Assembly (NCBI GenBank): GCA_017569305.1
Contig: CP069418.1
Location: 2,356,001-2,420,000, forward strand
Source: Clostridiales bacterium FE2011
GTDB taxonomy: Bacteria; Bacillota; Clostridia; Christensenellales; Aristaeellaceae
Direction of reading: 5' to 3'
DNA: 64,000 nucleotides
In this document: in pieces, positions 49,218 through 59,098 of the stretch
Numbering within the stretch: the first letter of the stretch is position 1
How the letters are laid out: every line of letters begins with the position of its first letter
The notes under the pieces: generated by a model
Databases searched by the model: none
Told to the model about the DNA's origin: nothing
The model's input: only the letters and a program-made list of their open reading frames with translations
Translations under genes and position numbers: made by a program

Positions 49218-51196
49218 TTATCAGAAAAGTGGAACTCCGGAATTTCGGTCTGTATTACGGCCATCATGAAATCGACTTTACGGTCGGCGACCAGGAGAAA
49301 AACGTTACCCTGATTGGCGGACTGAACGGCCGAGGAAAGACAACTTTCCTCGACTCGATTACCTTGGGACTGTATGGACGCCGGGCTCTGCGGTATCTGC
49401 AGGATGAACGGATCAAATACAGTCAGTATCTCCTGAATCATATCAATAAAAGCGCACTTCATGATGAAACCATGGTCCGGATCACACTGGGCGATGTCAG
49501 TGTGGAAGACAACGAACTGGTGATTAGTCGTCGTTGGAGCCAGGACAGGAAAGGCGCTGTGCAGGAAATCTTTGAAGTCTTCCGGCATGGTGTGCTGGAT
49601 GCTACGCTTAGTGAGAACTGGGATTACTATGTCGAGGAAATCCTGCCTCTGAATATTAGCCGGTTTTTCTTTTTTGACAATGAGAAGATAGCGCAGATTG
49701 CGGACGATGAGACCTTTGAGAGCGTCAAAGAATCCATTCAGAGTTTGCTGGGCCTGACAACCATTGATTCCCTGACGGAAGATATGCAAAAATACATATC
49801 TCTGGCTTATGAACAGGATAAAAAAACACCGGAGAATGAGACGGAGCAGGAATTAAAGAAGATTGAGTTGGATCTGTCGGAAATCCGCCGGGAGAATGAA
49901 CGGCTGTCTGTTGATCTTTCAGACCTTAAGGGTGAACTCAGGACCACGGAAGAACAGTATGCTTCGCTGGAAAGTGAATTCTGGGCTAAGGGTGGCAATT
50001 TGGGCCTGAAAAAGGAAGAGATGGAACAGCGCCGTGATTCGCTGAATAATGATCTGAACCTGAAGCAAAGTCAGGTAACCGGACTTGTAGAATCGTCCAT
50101 GACACCCTTCTTGGTTTGCCGCAGGCTCCTGATGGATGCGTATGATTCGGCTTCTAGGGCTGAGAAGGAAAAAGCTTCTGCCTATATGGATAAGACCCTG
50201 GATATTCTGGCTGAAAGGCTGAAACAGGGGAGTTATGGCGCTGAAGAGATCAAGACGATCTCAATTTTTCTGCAACAAATGAAAGATCAGATGATGCAGA
50301 ATCCGCAGCCGGAACAGACCGATGCACTGTCAGCTTCTTCCTATCTGCTTTTGAGCAATTTGGTGCTGCATCTGGAAGAGGAGGTTAGAAAGATTGACCT
50401 GCTCGAGGATGAGATCGAGAGCATCCGCAATGAGCTGGATAGCCTGGAAATGATGCTCAGCTTTGAGGCTAGCGAGACGGATGTCCGTGAAACCTGGAAT
50501 AAGATGCAGAAGCTCTCCTCTGAAAAACTTGAAAAGGAAGTCCGGCGGAAGTCTGTTGAGGAAGAAATAGAACGGAATGAAGGCCGGATCGCCAACCTGG
50601 AAAAAAACAGGGAGAGACTGCATCAGAAACAGCTGGCTTCAGGGCAGGTACGCGACCAGAACCAGCGGATGATCGAGTATGCTGGGAAGACGATTAAAGT
50701 AATGGAGGCTTTCCGGAAAAAAATCCAGATCAACCGGACTAGGGAACTGGAGGAAAACGTATACCGTTGCTTTACTTTCATGATGCAGAAACAAGGAATG
50801 ATCCAGGGAATTCAGATCGATCCGAATACGCTGGATATCCATTTGATCGATTACAACAACAAGGAACTGCGGAAGGACCAGTTGAGTGCAGGTGAGAAGC
50901 AGTTGTTTGCCATCAGCATCATCTGGGGTCTGGCTCAGTCTTCTGGTTATGATATGCCGGTCATTGTTGATACACCCTTGGGTCGGCTAGATTCGAACCA
51001 TAGGACGAACTTTGTGGAGCGGTATCTGCCCAATGCCGGCAAACAGGTTATTGTTTTGTCCACAGACGAAGAAGTCAACGGACGTTATTATGACATGTTG
51101 AAAGAAGACATCCGCGCTGTCTTCACCCTGGTATATAACGAGGAAACCCGGAGCACCTCAATCCATAAAGGCTACTTTGGAGGGATTGAAGGATGA
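49214..51196 (+). CDS. dndD: DndD, SMC-like ATPase
   Basis: A 660-residue SMC/Rad50-like ATPase; in Dnd systems it supplies energy or nicking for DNA access. Walker A GLNGRGKT (36-43), Q-loop region, two long coiled-coil arms (about 190-260 and 380-500), ABC signature LSAGEKQLF (about 556) and Walker B MPVIVDTPLGRLD (about 581). All parts are complete. Overlaps dndC and dndE by 4 nt on each side. Confidence 0.93.
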   Translation: MIIRKVELRNFGLYYGHHEIDFTVGDQEKNVTLIGGLNGRGKTTFLDSITLGLYGRRALRYLQDERIKYSQYLLNHINKSALHDETMVRITLGDVSVEDNELVISRRWSQDRKGAVQEIFEVFRHGVLDATLSENWDYYVEEILPLNISRFFFFDNEKIAQIADDETFESVKESIQSLLGLTTIDSLTEDMQKYISLAYEQDKKTPENETEQELKKIELDLSEIRRENERLSVDLSDLKGELRTTEEQYASLESEFWAKGGNLGLKKEEMEQRRDSLNNDLNLKQSQVTGLVESSMTPFLVCRRLLMDAYDSASRAEKEKASAYMDKTLDILAERLKQGSYGAEEIKTISIFLQQMKDQMMQNPQPEQTDALSASSYLLLSNLVLHLEEEVRKIDLLEDEIESIRNELDSLEMMLSFEASETDVRETWNKMQKLSSEKLEKEVRRKSVEEEIERNEGRIANLEKNRERLHQKQLASGQVRDQNQRMIEYAGKTIKVMEAFRKKIQINRTRELEENVYRCFTFMMQKQGMIQGIQIDPNTLDIHLIDYNNKELRKDQLSAGEKQLFAISIIWGLAQSSGYDMPVIVDTPLGRLDSNHRTNFVERYLPNAGKQVIVLSTDEEVNGRYYDMLKEDIRAVFTLVYNEETRSTSIHKGYFGGIEG

Positions 51197-51576
51197 TCAT
51201 GAAGCAGTTGAAACTTTCCAACCAGGAAAGGGATCGTCTGATCCGCATCAAGAGTAAAACCGGGATTAAGAACTGGAATGTGATCTGTCGCTGGGCGCTG
51301 TGTGTGTCTCTTGCGGACAGTTCGGTTCCCTATGGTCCAGAGATTCCCTCGGACAGTAATGTGGAAATGTCCTGGCAGACTTTTGGCGGGGAATATAGTG
51401 ATCTGTATGAGGCTGTGTTCCTGGAACGTTGTAGGAGGGATCAAATTGAAAATACGCCGGAAGCGATCCAGCATTATTTCCGTCTGCATCTGAACAGGGG
51501 TATTAATTTCCTGGCTAGCAAAAATGGGCCGAAAGATATCTTTGGTGTTTTGAATCTTATACATATGGAGGATTGA
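51193..51576 (+). CDS. dndE: DndE
   Basis: A 127-residue basic protein of the DndE family. KQLKLSNQERDRLIRIKSKTGIKNWNVICRWALCVSL is the conserved DNA-binding helical part, and PDSNVEMSWQTFGG follows as in other DndE proteins (here SDSNVEMSWQTFGG). It is thought to bind nicked DNA and is essential for modification. Starts within the dndD stop (4-nt overlap); 4 nt before dndA. Confidence 0.9.
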   Translation: MIMKQLKLSNQERDRLIRIKSKTGIKNWNVICRWALCVSLADSSVPYGPEIPSDSNVEMSWQTFGGEYSDLYEAVFLERCRRDQIENTPEAIQHYFRLHLNRGINFLASKNGPKDIFGVLNLIHMED

Positions 51577-51580
51577 CGTT

Positions 51581-52717
51581 ATGAGCACGCAGTACCTGGA
51601 TTTTTGCGCGACAACGCCTGTAGATCCTCGCGTTCTAGAAGTGATGATGGATATCTATGCCAATCATCCGGGAAATGCGGATAGCCGGACACATATATTC
51701 GGGACAGATGCGAAAGGGATCGTCTTACGGTCCCGGAAAACGCTGGCCGAGATTCTGAATATTGATCCCAATGAGATCATTTTTACCAGCGGAGCAACGG
51801 AAAGCGACAATACTGCCATCTTGGGGCTTAGAGAGTTTGCGGAGCAGACGGGTCGGAAGCATTTGATTACCACGGCCATAGAGCATAAAGCTGTCTTACA
51901 ACCTATGAAGTTCCTGGCTGAACACGGTTTTGATGTTGATTTTGTTGCGCCTGACGAGAGTGGTCGGGTAAAAGCTGGAGATGTTTTAAACAAGGTCCGC
52001 AAGGATACTCTTCTCGTTAGTGTGATGCATGTAAACAATGAGACTGGTGTGATTCAGCCAGTGCTGGAGATCGGGGAAGCACTGAAGAATACGGAAACGT
52101 ATTTTCATGTGGATGCTGCTCAGTCTTTCGGTAAACTGAATGATGATCTACGGAAACTATCATATGATATGTTAAGCATTACAGCGCATAAGATCCATGG
52201 ACCACAAGGAATCGGCGCCGTTGTTATGAAACGGAAAAATTATAAGCGGCCGCCGGTCAGACCGATGCTGTATGGTGGTCAGCAGGAATATGGATTCCGT
52301 CCGGGCACGACGCCGGTGGCTATGGTGGCCGCACTGGCAAAAGCAGCTGAGATTATGGATAAGGAATATCCGGGCATGACTCTCGGGCTATGTGCGGAAA
52401 AGGAACGTCTCTTGAAAAGCTTTGAAGGACTAGTTTATCAGATCAATGGGGATCCAGATTATACACTTCCGAACATCTTGAACATCAGTTTTGATGGGGT
52501 GGATTCGGAGTCAGTCTTTGTAGCTCTCAAGGAATATTATGCGATCTCAAGCGGCAGCGCATGCACATCCGGCAGCTATGATCCTAGTTATGTATTGGTG
52601 GCGATGGGCCTGGAACCAAAGCGTATTAGTGAGGCTTTGAGAATCTCCTGGTGGGATAAGAAAATCGATATCAAACCGCTGATTGAATATGTCAAAAGCA
52701 TGACGGCTTTAAATTGA
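51581..52717 (+). CDS. dndA: Cysteine desulfurase DndA
   Basis: A 378-residue PLP-dependent NifS/IscS-type cysteine desulfurase that gives persulfide sulfur to DndC. PLP lysine in SITAHKIHGPQGIG (about 203); FTSGATESDN near 70; active-site Cys in SSGSACTSG (about 326). GGAGG lies 9 nt before the ATG. In many bacteria dndA is divergent or replaced by iscS; here it is last in the operon (B-C-D-E-A), the order also reported for archaeal dndCDEA. A terminator follows. Confidence 0.92.
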   Translation: MSTQYLDFCATTPVDPRVLEVMMDIYANHPGNADSRTHIFGTDAKGIVLRSRKTLAEILNIDPNEIIFTSGATESDNTAILGLREFAEQTGRKHLITTAIEHKAVLQPMKFLAEHGFDVDFVAPDESGRVKAGDVLNKVRKDTLLVSVMHVNNETGVIQPVLEIGEALKNTETYFHVDAAQSFGKLNDDLRKLSYDMLSITAHKIHGPQGIGAVVMKRKNYKRPPVRPMLYGGQQEYGFRPGTTPVAMVAALAKAAEIMDKEYPGMTLGLCAEKERLLKSFEGLVYQINGDPDYTLPNILNISFDGVDSESVFVALKEYYAISSGSACTSGSYDPSYVLVAMGLEPKRISEALRISWWDKKIDIKPLIEYVKSMTALN

Positions 52718-52772
52718 TCATTTCGTTGGAGTCGGATTTAAACCGAAGGAAAATACCTGGAATAATAGTTTT

Positions 52773-52799
52773 ACGGGCGGCTGAAGGGCCGTCCTTTTA
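52773..52799 (+). terminator. Terminator of the dnd operon
   Basis: A hairpin with arms ACGGGCGGC / GGCCGTCC (one G-U), then TTTT, 56 nt after the dndA stop. Confidence 0.7.
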
Positions 52800-52801
52800 T
52801 A

Positions 52802-52830
52802 TTGTGCGGGGGAATAGAAATTGGTATAAT
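52802..52830 (+). promoter_or_regulatory. Promoter of the helicase operon
   Basis: TTGTGC, 17 nt, TATAAT with an extended -10 TG, 50 nt before the helicase ATG. It allows the effector genes to be transcribed apart from the modification genes. Confidence 0.7.
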
Positions 52831-52879
52831 GGTAAAAATCTTAGTAATTGAATTTTAAACGAAAAGAGTGAAGCGTATC

Positions 52880-55800
52880 ATGGCCCGCTTTATGTGCAAA
52901 TTCGAAGATTGCCGGAATGATGGTGAAAAGGAATTTTTTCGCGCTTGCGAGGCAAATCTGGGCAATGAGATCGTTGTATATCATAATCGGTATATTGATG
53001 GCATGGAATTTGATTTCTGTCTGTTGATTCCGGAGTATGGTATTCTACTTGTTGAGGTTAAAGGGTGGAATAAGGAAACATATTTGGGATACAAATATGG
53101 TAAATTATGGATTCGTGATGGTTCTGATGAGAAAAAGGAAGATCCGTACAAAGAAGTGCGTGATCATAAATATGCTCTGGACAATCTGATTCTAAACCAT
53201 CTTGGTATTAAGCCTTTGATGGAAAGAGCGGTATGTTTTACCAGATGGGAAGATGCTTTTGTTCATCAACCGGATCTTGTAGCATATATGGGGCATACAG
53301 ATCGGTTGCTGTTTGGAAAAGATGACATCGAAAACAAAGACAGGTTTTATCAGAAATTGTATAGTGCTTTTATTCCGGCACAGCGTGAGAAACGCTTTTT
53401 TTCGGATGATCAGATGTTCAAGGTTATGGATTTCTTTGATCCAGGATTTGCCCGTGAAGAGTTGGAAAGACAGCGCAAGGAAAACCCGGTGACACCGGAG
53501 AAGGAAACCGGAAAAAAGAAAGAGGATCCTCAATCGGAGAACAAGGTATGGCGTGAGATTCCACCCTATTCAATCATAGCGATTGTGCAGGAAGGAGCCG
53601 TCAGTGAGCTGGATCATCTGATTGATTATTATGGTCAGGGAACAAAAATAACGGCTATCCTGGTTGGTGAGGATCTGCAAAAACATGCGGCGGAGAAACT
53701 GACTGCATTATATCAGTCCTGTTCAATAAAAGCGGACGGAACAGATCTGATTATGTCAGTTGAGGATTCTGAAATTCCATATAAAAAGGGAATCCGCTTG
53801 TTTTATTGGAGCAGTTATGTGATTTCTCCGGAAAATGAGCTGGCGAATCGTAAACTTTTTGTTGTTGATGGGAAGAGTGATGACGATACAGTATGGGAAA
53901 CGCTGAATCTTATTGACACACAGGGGTTTATGAATCTGGCTCAGTATAAGGTGGAACATGCAACTGATCAGAAGCATATCCTGGTAAAAGCCGGCGCCGG
54001 CACTGGTAAGACATCTGTCATGATAGACCGTATTGCCTATCTTGTTTATTGTCATCAAATGTCTCCGTTTGAACTCAGAGATCGTATCCTGATGATTACC
54101 TTTACAGATGATGCTGCTGATAATATGAGCAGGAAGTTGAAACAGCGTTTTCAAAATCTGTATCTTTTAACAGGGAATGGCGGTTATCTGGCCATGGTCG
54201 GACAGATCAATCAGATGCAGATTTCTACGATTCATTCATATGCGCTGAATCTCATTAAAAAGTTGTGTGTGTTTTCAGGATATAGCAATGACCTGGCCGT
54301 GGAATCTGGACAGTATAATCGTAAGAAGCATTTGAATAAGGCGTTGGAGGAAGTGGCACAGGAAAAAATCTGTTCCGATCGTCATTATATTCAGAAATTG
54401 GGATTGCCATTTTATGAGATAAGGGAAAAACTGCTGAAATTTGTAGGTGCTCTGGAGAATAAGTCCATCGATCTGACCAGGATGGAGCCGGTTTCATTTG
54501 GACAGTGCCCCGAATACCCTCTGATTCATGAGCTGTTTATGGAAGTAATCTCCCGTGCTGAAAAGGAATATGCAGAAGAATTGAAGGATAATGGAAAGAT
54601 TTTTCTTGGCCGTCTTATGCCGGAACTTGTTTGCGCTGTTGAAAGCGGCGTGAGGAATAACAGGTTGCAGGAAGGTTTGGTGTCAAGGGACAGGTATCTG
54701 TTTGTGGATGAATTCCAGGATACAGATGATTATCAGATTCAGGTTATTCTACAGATTGTGGAAGCGATGAAGTATCATCTATTTTGTGTGGGAGATCGGA
54801 AACAGTGTATTTATCGCTTTAGAGGGGCAGAGGAGGAAGCTTTTGATAAGCTTCGTATAGATGAAAACAAGGATCAATGGGAAAAACCGTTTTTTTTGGT
54901 TCATAATTATAGGACGGATAATGAGCTGCTTCAGGCTTTTGAACCGTATTTTATCAGTTGGGGGCAACAAGGATATCTGGTTTATAATCCGGATGAGGAT
55001 AAGCTGGATAATCCGATAAAAAGTAATGGAGGTACTGTACCGCCGGATTACTATATGAGGAGGATCACAGTTAAAGACAAAGAGGATCGGATTCCGGCAT
55101 TGTTTGAGGAAGTATGTTCTCGGATGGAAAGCATTCGTAATGACCCGGAGCATCATCGGGCTAAAGAAGAGCGGACAATCGCGATTCTGGTACGGGAGAA
55201 TTGGCAGGCTCGTGATATCGTGGATTATGCAAGGAGCCATTTTGCTGGAGAATTTGTACTGGAAACGGAAACAGGTGGAGATTTGTTTCAGAGCGATCCT
55301 GCGATTGATATGCTGACATTGTGCCAGGCGCTTCAGAAGGATGATCCGGCTGTTTTGAGCCATTTCGCGGAATGCAATCTTATTCAAGCGCATGTTAACA
55401 AGTCCCGGTTATATGGTCTGAAGGAACAGAAGATTGGAGGCAGGCTTGCATCTGTTGTCTATTTGCATAGTCTGATCAATGAACGTCTTGAAAAGTGCGC
55501 AGGCAAGGATGATTGTAGGTCGTTTGACGAAATAAGATCCAGATTGCGTTATTATCCTGTAATGCAGGTGCTTCACCAGGTATATATGCAGTTGAAACCT
55601 TGGGATTATCTGCCTGAAGGGCAGACGTACAGGCTGAATGTGGATGAGCTTTTTGAACGCTTTGTTAGAGGTGGGACCGGTGAAGGAACCAGTCTGGATC
55701 ATATGACGGAGTATCTGAGTAATTGTATTTTTTCACGGAAAGAGGCGGAAAGACGGATTCCTGATCAGAAGGAAGAAAACCGACCAATTGTTAAATGTCT

Positions 55801-56131
55801 CACAGTGCATAAGGCCAAAGGGCTTGAGTATGGGTATGTGATCCTGCCTTTTACAGATTTAGCTATTAACGAGCTGAAGAAGACGGGAATGGATGTAATA
55901 ATTCGGGAGAATGGCCGGATTGGCTATAATTTCACAATCAAAGATGATGAATCCATGCATAATAATTGGTTTGATGAACGTGAGGAGAAAGAAGAAAAGG
56001 TGAAGGAAGAGACTCGTGTATTGTATGTTGCCATGACAAGAGCCCAGAAATGCTTCACATGGATTGAAACGGAGAAAAATGGAAGAATAAACTGGCAGTA
56101 TCTCCTCAGTGAAGGAGGGTCCCAGGAATGA
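52880..56131 (+). CDS. NERD-domain nuclease fused to UvrD/AddA-like helicase
   Basis: A 1083-residue protein. Residues about 1-130 form a NERD nuclease-related domain (MEFDFCLLIPEYGILLVEVKGW, with the D...ExK arrangement). Then a linker region of about 200 residues, and an SF1A helicase from about 360: Walker A AGAGTGKTS (about 370), motif II LFVDEFQDTD (about 607), VGDRKQCIYRFRG, HKAKGLEYGYVI (about 976) and RVLYVAMTRAQK (about 1044). So it couples a nuclease fold with a 3'-5' helicase. The GTG at 52868 is an alternative start. It overlaps the next gene by 4 nt and is probably its functional partner, like AddA with AddB. In this locus it is the first candidate effector gene. Confidence 0.85.
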   Translation: MARFMCKFEDCRNDGEKEFFRACEANLGNEIVVYHNRYIDGMEFDFCLLIPEYGILLVEVKGWNKETYLGYKYGKLWIRDGSDEKKEDPYKEVRDHKYALDNLILNHLGIKPLMERAVCFTRWEDAFVHQPDLVAYMGHTDRLLFGKDDIENKDRFYQKLYSAFIPAQREKRFFSDDQMFKVMDFFDPGFAREELERQRKENPVTPEKETGKKKEDPQSENKVWREIPPYSIIAIVQEGAVSELDHLIDYYGQGTKITAILVGEDLQKHAAEKLTALYQSCSIKADGTDLIMSVEDSEIPYKKGIRLFYWSSYVISPENELANRKLFVVDGKSDDDTVWETLNLIDTQGFMNLAQYKVEHATDQKHILVKAGAGTGKTSVMIDRIAYLVYCHQMSPFELRDRILMITFTDDAADNMSRKLKQRFQNLYLLTGNGGYLAMVGQINQMQISTIHSYALNLIKKLCVFSGYSNDLAVESGQYNRKKHLNKALEEVAQEKICSDRHYIQKLGLPFYEIREKLLKFVGALENKSIDLTRMEPVSFGQCPEYPLIHELFMEVISRAEKEYAEELKDNGKIFLGRLMPELVCAVESGVRNNRLQEGLVSRDRYLFVDEFQDTDDYQIQVILQIVEAMKYHLFCVGDRKQCIYRFRGAEEEAFDKLRIDENKDQWEKPFFLVHNYRTDNELLQAFEPYFISWGQQGYLVYNPDEDKLDNPIKSNGGTVPPDYYMRRITVKDKEDRIPALFEEVCSRMESIRNDPEHHRAKEERTIAILVRENWQARDIVDYARSHFAGEFVLETETGGDLFQSDPAIDMLTLCQALQKDDPAVLSHFAECNLIQAHVNKSRLYGLKEQKIGGRLASVVYLHSLINERLEKCAGKDDCRSFDEIRSRLRYYPVMQVLHQVYMQLKPWDYLPEGQTYRLNVDELFERFVRGGTGEGTSLDHMTEYLSNCIFSRKEAERRIPDQKEENRPIVKCLTVHKAKGLEYGYVILPFTDLAINELKKTGMDVIIRENGRIGYNFTIKDDESMHNNWFDEREEKEEKVKEETRVLYVAMTRAQKCFTWIETEKNGRINWQYLLSEGGSQE

Positions 56132-59070
56132 GCTATAAAATTTATACGTATAAGGATCCATATCATCTGGAAAAAACATTCTTTTGGAAAGAAATCTGCG
56201 ATCTTCCGCATTTCTGCGCTTCCAGCGTTATGGCACAGAGCTTGTGGGATTTGTATCATGTAGAGAATGAAGATAGCGGTTTTAGCAAATTCTTTTTTCC
56301 GCTGGATATGCTGGTAAGGGTAACTTATAAGGATTGGGATGGCAATATTGAGCGTCAGATTCATCAGTACGCAGCGCTTTCAGATCAGCTAAGGGAATGG
56401 AAAAGTAAAGACGGAGGGGAAAGACCTGAATTATTCTCAGCTCTTTTACAGAACAGAAGTTCATTGCTAGATGCATTACGTTTGTTTTGTGAACTGAATA
56501 TTGATCCTGGGAGCTTGCGGCTGGATTTTGCGAATAAGGAACAGCAGGTATTTGTACTGTTGTATAAATATATATGTGAGATGGATGGCGATCCTGTTAA
56601 AACTCAGGAACTGGTGGATGCGTTTCGCCTTTCAGATGAAAGGGTTCATAATGGGCAGTTTTTTTCCGCATTGCTAGAAAAGGCGCTTTTTGATGAAAGA
56701 AAGCAGCTTCAGAGAATTGAGGAGAAAGAAGACGGGGAGGAAAAGGAAAATGCATTCCGGAAACGGGATGAGCGGATAAAAGTATTGGAAGAGATGGAAA
56801 AAGATATATCCGTTCATCCGATACGGAAAATTGTAATTCATGGAATTCATCAGTTTAAGCCGCTGCAGTTGCGCTTAATTGCTGCACTGAATTCTGCTGG
56901 ATTTGAGATTGTTTTCCTTTACAATTACCTTCCGGAATATCATCATTTGTATGAAACGTGGGAAAGGATTTACTCACTGTTTGAAGTTCCGATTCAACGC
57001 GATCTGACTGAAATCACACATATACCGCTGGAAGGGCAGACAAAAGAGAGCAGTATGCTGGCTCGCGCTTTAGCCGGTGTGTTGAATGCAGAGGCACCGG
57101 TTAACGGCGAAGATCGGCGACGTTGGATGGAAATAGCAGGTAAGGTTGGGTATATTCCGTTTGAAAACACGTCTGAGATGGCTAATTATGTAGCTGAAAT
57201 CTTGAAAGAGTATAAGGATCCAGATACACCTAATGAAAGGGTAATGTACAAATTACCTGAGAAGATCTATTCAGCGTCCAAAGGCGCTGATGATTTGCTA
57301 AAGGTTTATTTTCCTGAATATGCAGGAGATAGGCATTTTCTACAGTATCCGGTTGGACAGTTCTTCACTTGTCTGTATCAGATGTGGAATGAGGATATAA
57401 AACAGCTGGAGTTGGACGTTATGTCGCTGAAGACTTGTGCTGTCAGTGGTATATTGAATCAGACTTCCGGTGTGCGGTTGAGTGAGCTGTTTGATCTGAT
57501 TTCTCCTATGTTGGAGGATGTTTCTCTTTATGAGGATGTAAGGAAGCGCCTCGTGGATTACAAGGATGCTTATAATGATGCAAAAACGGATGGTCTTAAG
57601 AAACAGCTGCAAAATGTATCTTTGTATAATGAAAGTCAGATCACACCGGAAGATATCGATGCTCTGTTGCGATTCCTAAAGCAGTTGAAAGAGGCTGCCG
57701 AGTTCATTTTTAATAGCCAGGAGCATAAAAATTTCGGTGAACATTTTGCCAATCTGGAGGAATATATAAAGGATCGGGTCAAGGACCTTGCCGATGAGGA
57801 GGAAAAGAAATTGGTCCAGCAGTTGCTGGATCGGTTTGAAGAGGTCGCGGTCAAGACAGAGCTGAAAGGAACGATGGAGGATCTGCGTCGCGGTCTGTAT
57901 TATTATCTGAGTCAGAAAAGGGAAGAAAGGCCGGGCTGGGTTGTTCGGAACTTTGAGCAGATTGAAGGTGATGTGCTGAGAAGCTATCGCCAAGTAAAAA
58001 CAGAGAAGGATGTTACCTACCATTTTGCTGGATTGAGTGATGGCGCTATATGCGCAAAGGCAGATGATATTCTTCCGTGGCCGCTGACGGATCATTTTAT
58101 CCATGTGGTTTATTCTCCTGTGGCTATGGTATTTCAGGTGTATTATGCGGCTTTATGTGATCGTCAGTCATATATGCAGTATGCATTATTCTATGGATTG
58201 TTTTATAATCGCGGCAAGGTCAGACTGAGCTTTGTTCGTCATCTTGAAGATCGTCGTGAGGAACAGTTGTATTATCCGCTGCAGATTCTGAATATTCAGA
58301 AAGAGGATTTCGGGGATCTTGATAAGAATAGGGATACTCAGCCTATTCTGCACGAGGATACTGATACGGCTTTGCTTGACTATAATCCTAAACGTTATGA
58401 GAAAATGGATTTTTATCTGTGCCCGTATAGGTATTATCTGGACTTTGTCTGCTCTGATGGTATCTTTCACAGCAGCGCTTTTATGATTCGTCGGTTCTAT
58501 GTTTCTCTGATTTCAAATCTGGTGCGGAAACGTCATCAGAAAGAGGCATTGTCAGATGAGAATATACGCAGTGCTGTGAAAACAGTCCAGCAGGAAATGG
58601 ACAAGTACTTTCCTTTCCTCCAGAATATTAACGATAAGCCTGATATGTGTGAAACGGCTGTTTCATTTATTAAAGAGAAGGTAGTCGATAAAAAAACAGG
58701 TCGCATCTCGGATTATCAGACAGTTTATGCTGGCGTCCGTGAACGATTCATCAATGCATTATTTACAGAAACTGTTGATGAGCACAAGCCCCATCCGTTT
58801 GAGGAAATGAGGAAATATGTAGATTTTGATTATGATCATTTTCAGAATATAGGTACAAAAAAGGCCGTATCTCAGGAGGAAAAGAAGCATATTTATTCAC
58901 TTATGAGAATTAATAAGGAAAATTCGGATGATCCTTCTTTTGCGAATGCCTGGATGGCTAGTTACCTGCAGACGGATGCAGAGCATAAAGAGCATGAGGG
59001 CAAATGGTGTGGGATCTGTCGATATAAAGAATTATGTAAAAAACCTTATACCCGGGTGTTAGAAGAATAA
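56128..59070 (+). CDS. AddB-like protein with C-terminal Fe-S cysteine set
   Basis: A 980-residue protein resembling AddB/RecB-nuclease-type partners. The C-terminal third holds LCPYRYYLDFVC (Cys at about 764) and WCGICRYKELC (about 960-971, C-x2-C-x5-C). This spacing of one early Cys plus three late Cys is how AddB and Cas4 enclose a 4Fe-4S cluster around a PD-(D/E)XK nuclease. The nuclease acidic residues between them are not obvious to me, so the nuclease may be inactive. The N-terminal 350 residues (SSVMAQSLWDLYHV... IVIHGIHQFKPLQLRLIAALNSAGFEIVFLYNYLP) look like an inactivated helicase core without Walker A. Overlaps the UvrD-like gene by 4 nt. Confidence 0.65.
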   Translation: MSYKIYTYKDPYHLEKTFFWKEICDLPHFCASSVMAQSLWDLYHVENEDSGFSKFFFPLDMLVRVTYKDWDGNIERQIHQYAALSDQLREWKSKDGGERPELFSALLQNRSSLLDALRLFCELNIDPGSLRLDFANKEQQVFVLLYKYICEMDGDPVKTQELVDAFRLSDERVHNGQFFSALLEKALFDERKQLQRIEEKEDGEEKENAFRKRDERIKVLEEMEKDISVHPIRKIVIHGIHQFKPLQLRLIAALNSAGFEIVFLYNYLPEYHHLYETWERIYSLFEVPIQRDLTEITHIPLEGQTKESSMLARALAGVLNAEAPVNGEDRRRWMEIAGKVGYIPFENTSEMANYVAEILKEYKDPDTPNERVMYKLPEKIYSASKGADDLLKVYFPEYAGDRHFLQYPVGQFFTCLYQMWNEDIKQLELDVMSLKTCAVSGILNQTSGVRLSELFDLISPMLEDVSLYEDVRKRLVDYKDAYNDAKTDGLKKQLQNVSLYNESQITPEDIDALLRFLKQLKEAAEFIFNSQEHKNFGEHFANLEEYIKDRVKDLADEEEKKLVQQLLDRFEEVAVKTELKGTMEDLRRGLYYYLSQKREERPGWVVRNFEQIEGDVLRSYRQVKTEKDVTYHFAGLSDGAICAKADDILPWPLTDHFIHVVYSPVAMVFQVYYAALCDRQSYMQYALFYGLFYNRGKVRLSFVRHLEDRREEQLYYPLQILNIQKEDFGDLDKNRDTQPILHEDTDTALLDYNPKRYEKMDFYLCPYRYYLDFVCSDGIFHSSAFMIRRFYVSLISNLVRKRHQKEALSDENIRSAVKTVQQEMDKYFPFLQNINDKPDMCETAVSFIKEKVVDKKTGRISDYQTVYAGVRERFINALFTETVDEHKPHPFEEMRKYVDFDYDHFQNIGTKKAVSQEEKKHIYSLMRINKENSDDPSFANAWMASYLQTDAEHKEHEGKWCGICRYKELCKKPYTRVLEE

Positions 59071-59098
59071 ACGAATAAAGAACAGGGGAGTATGAATC

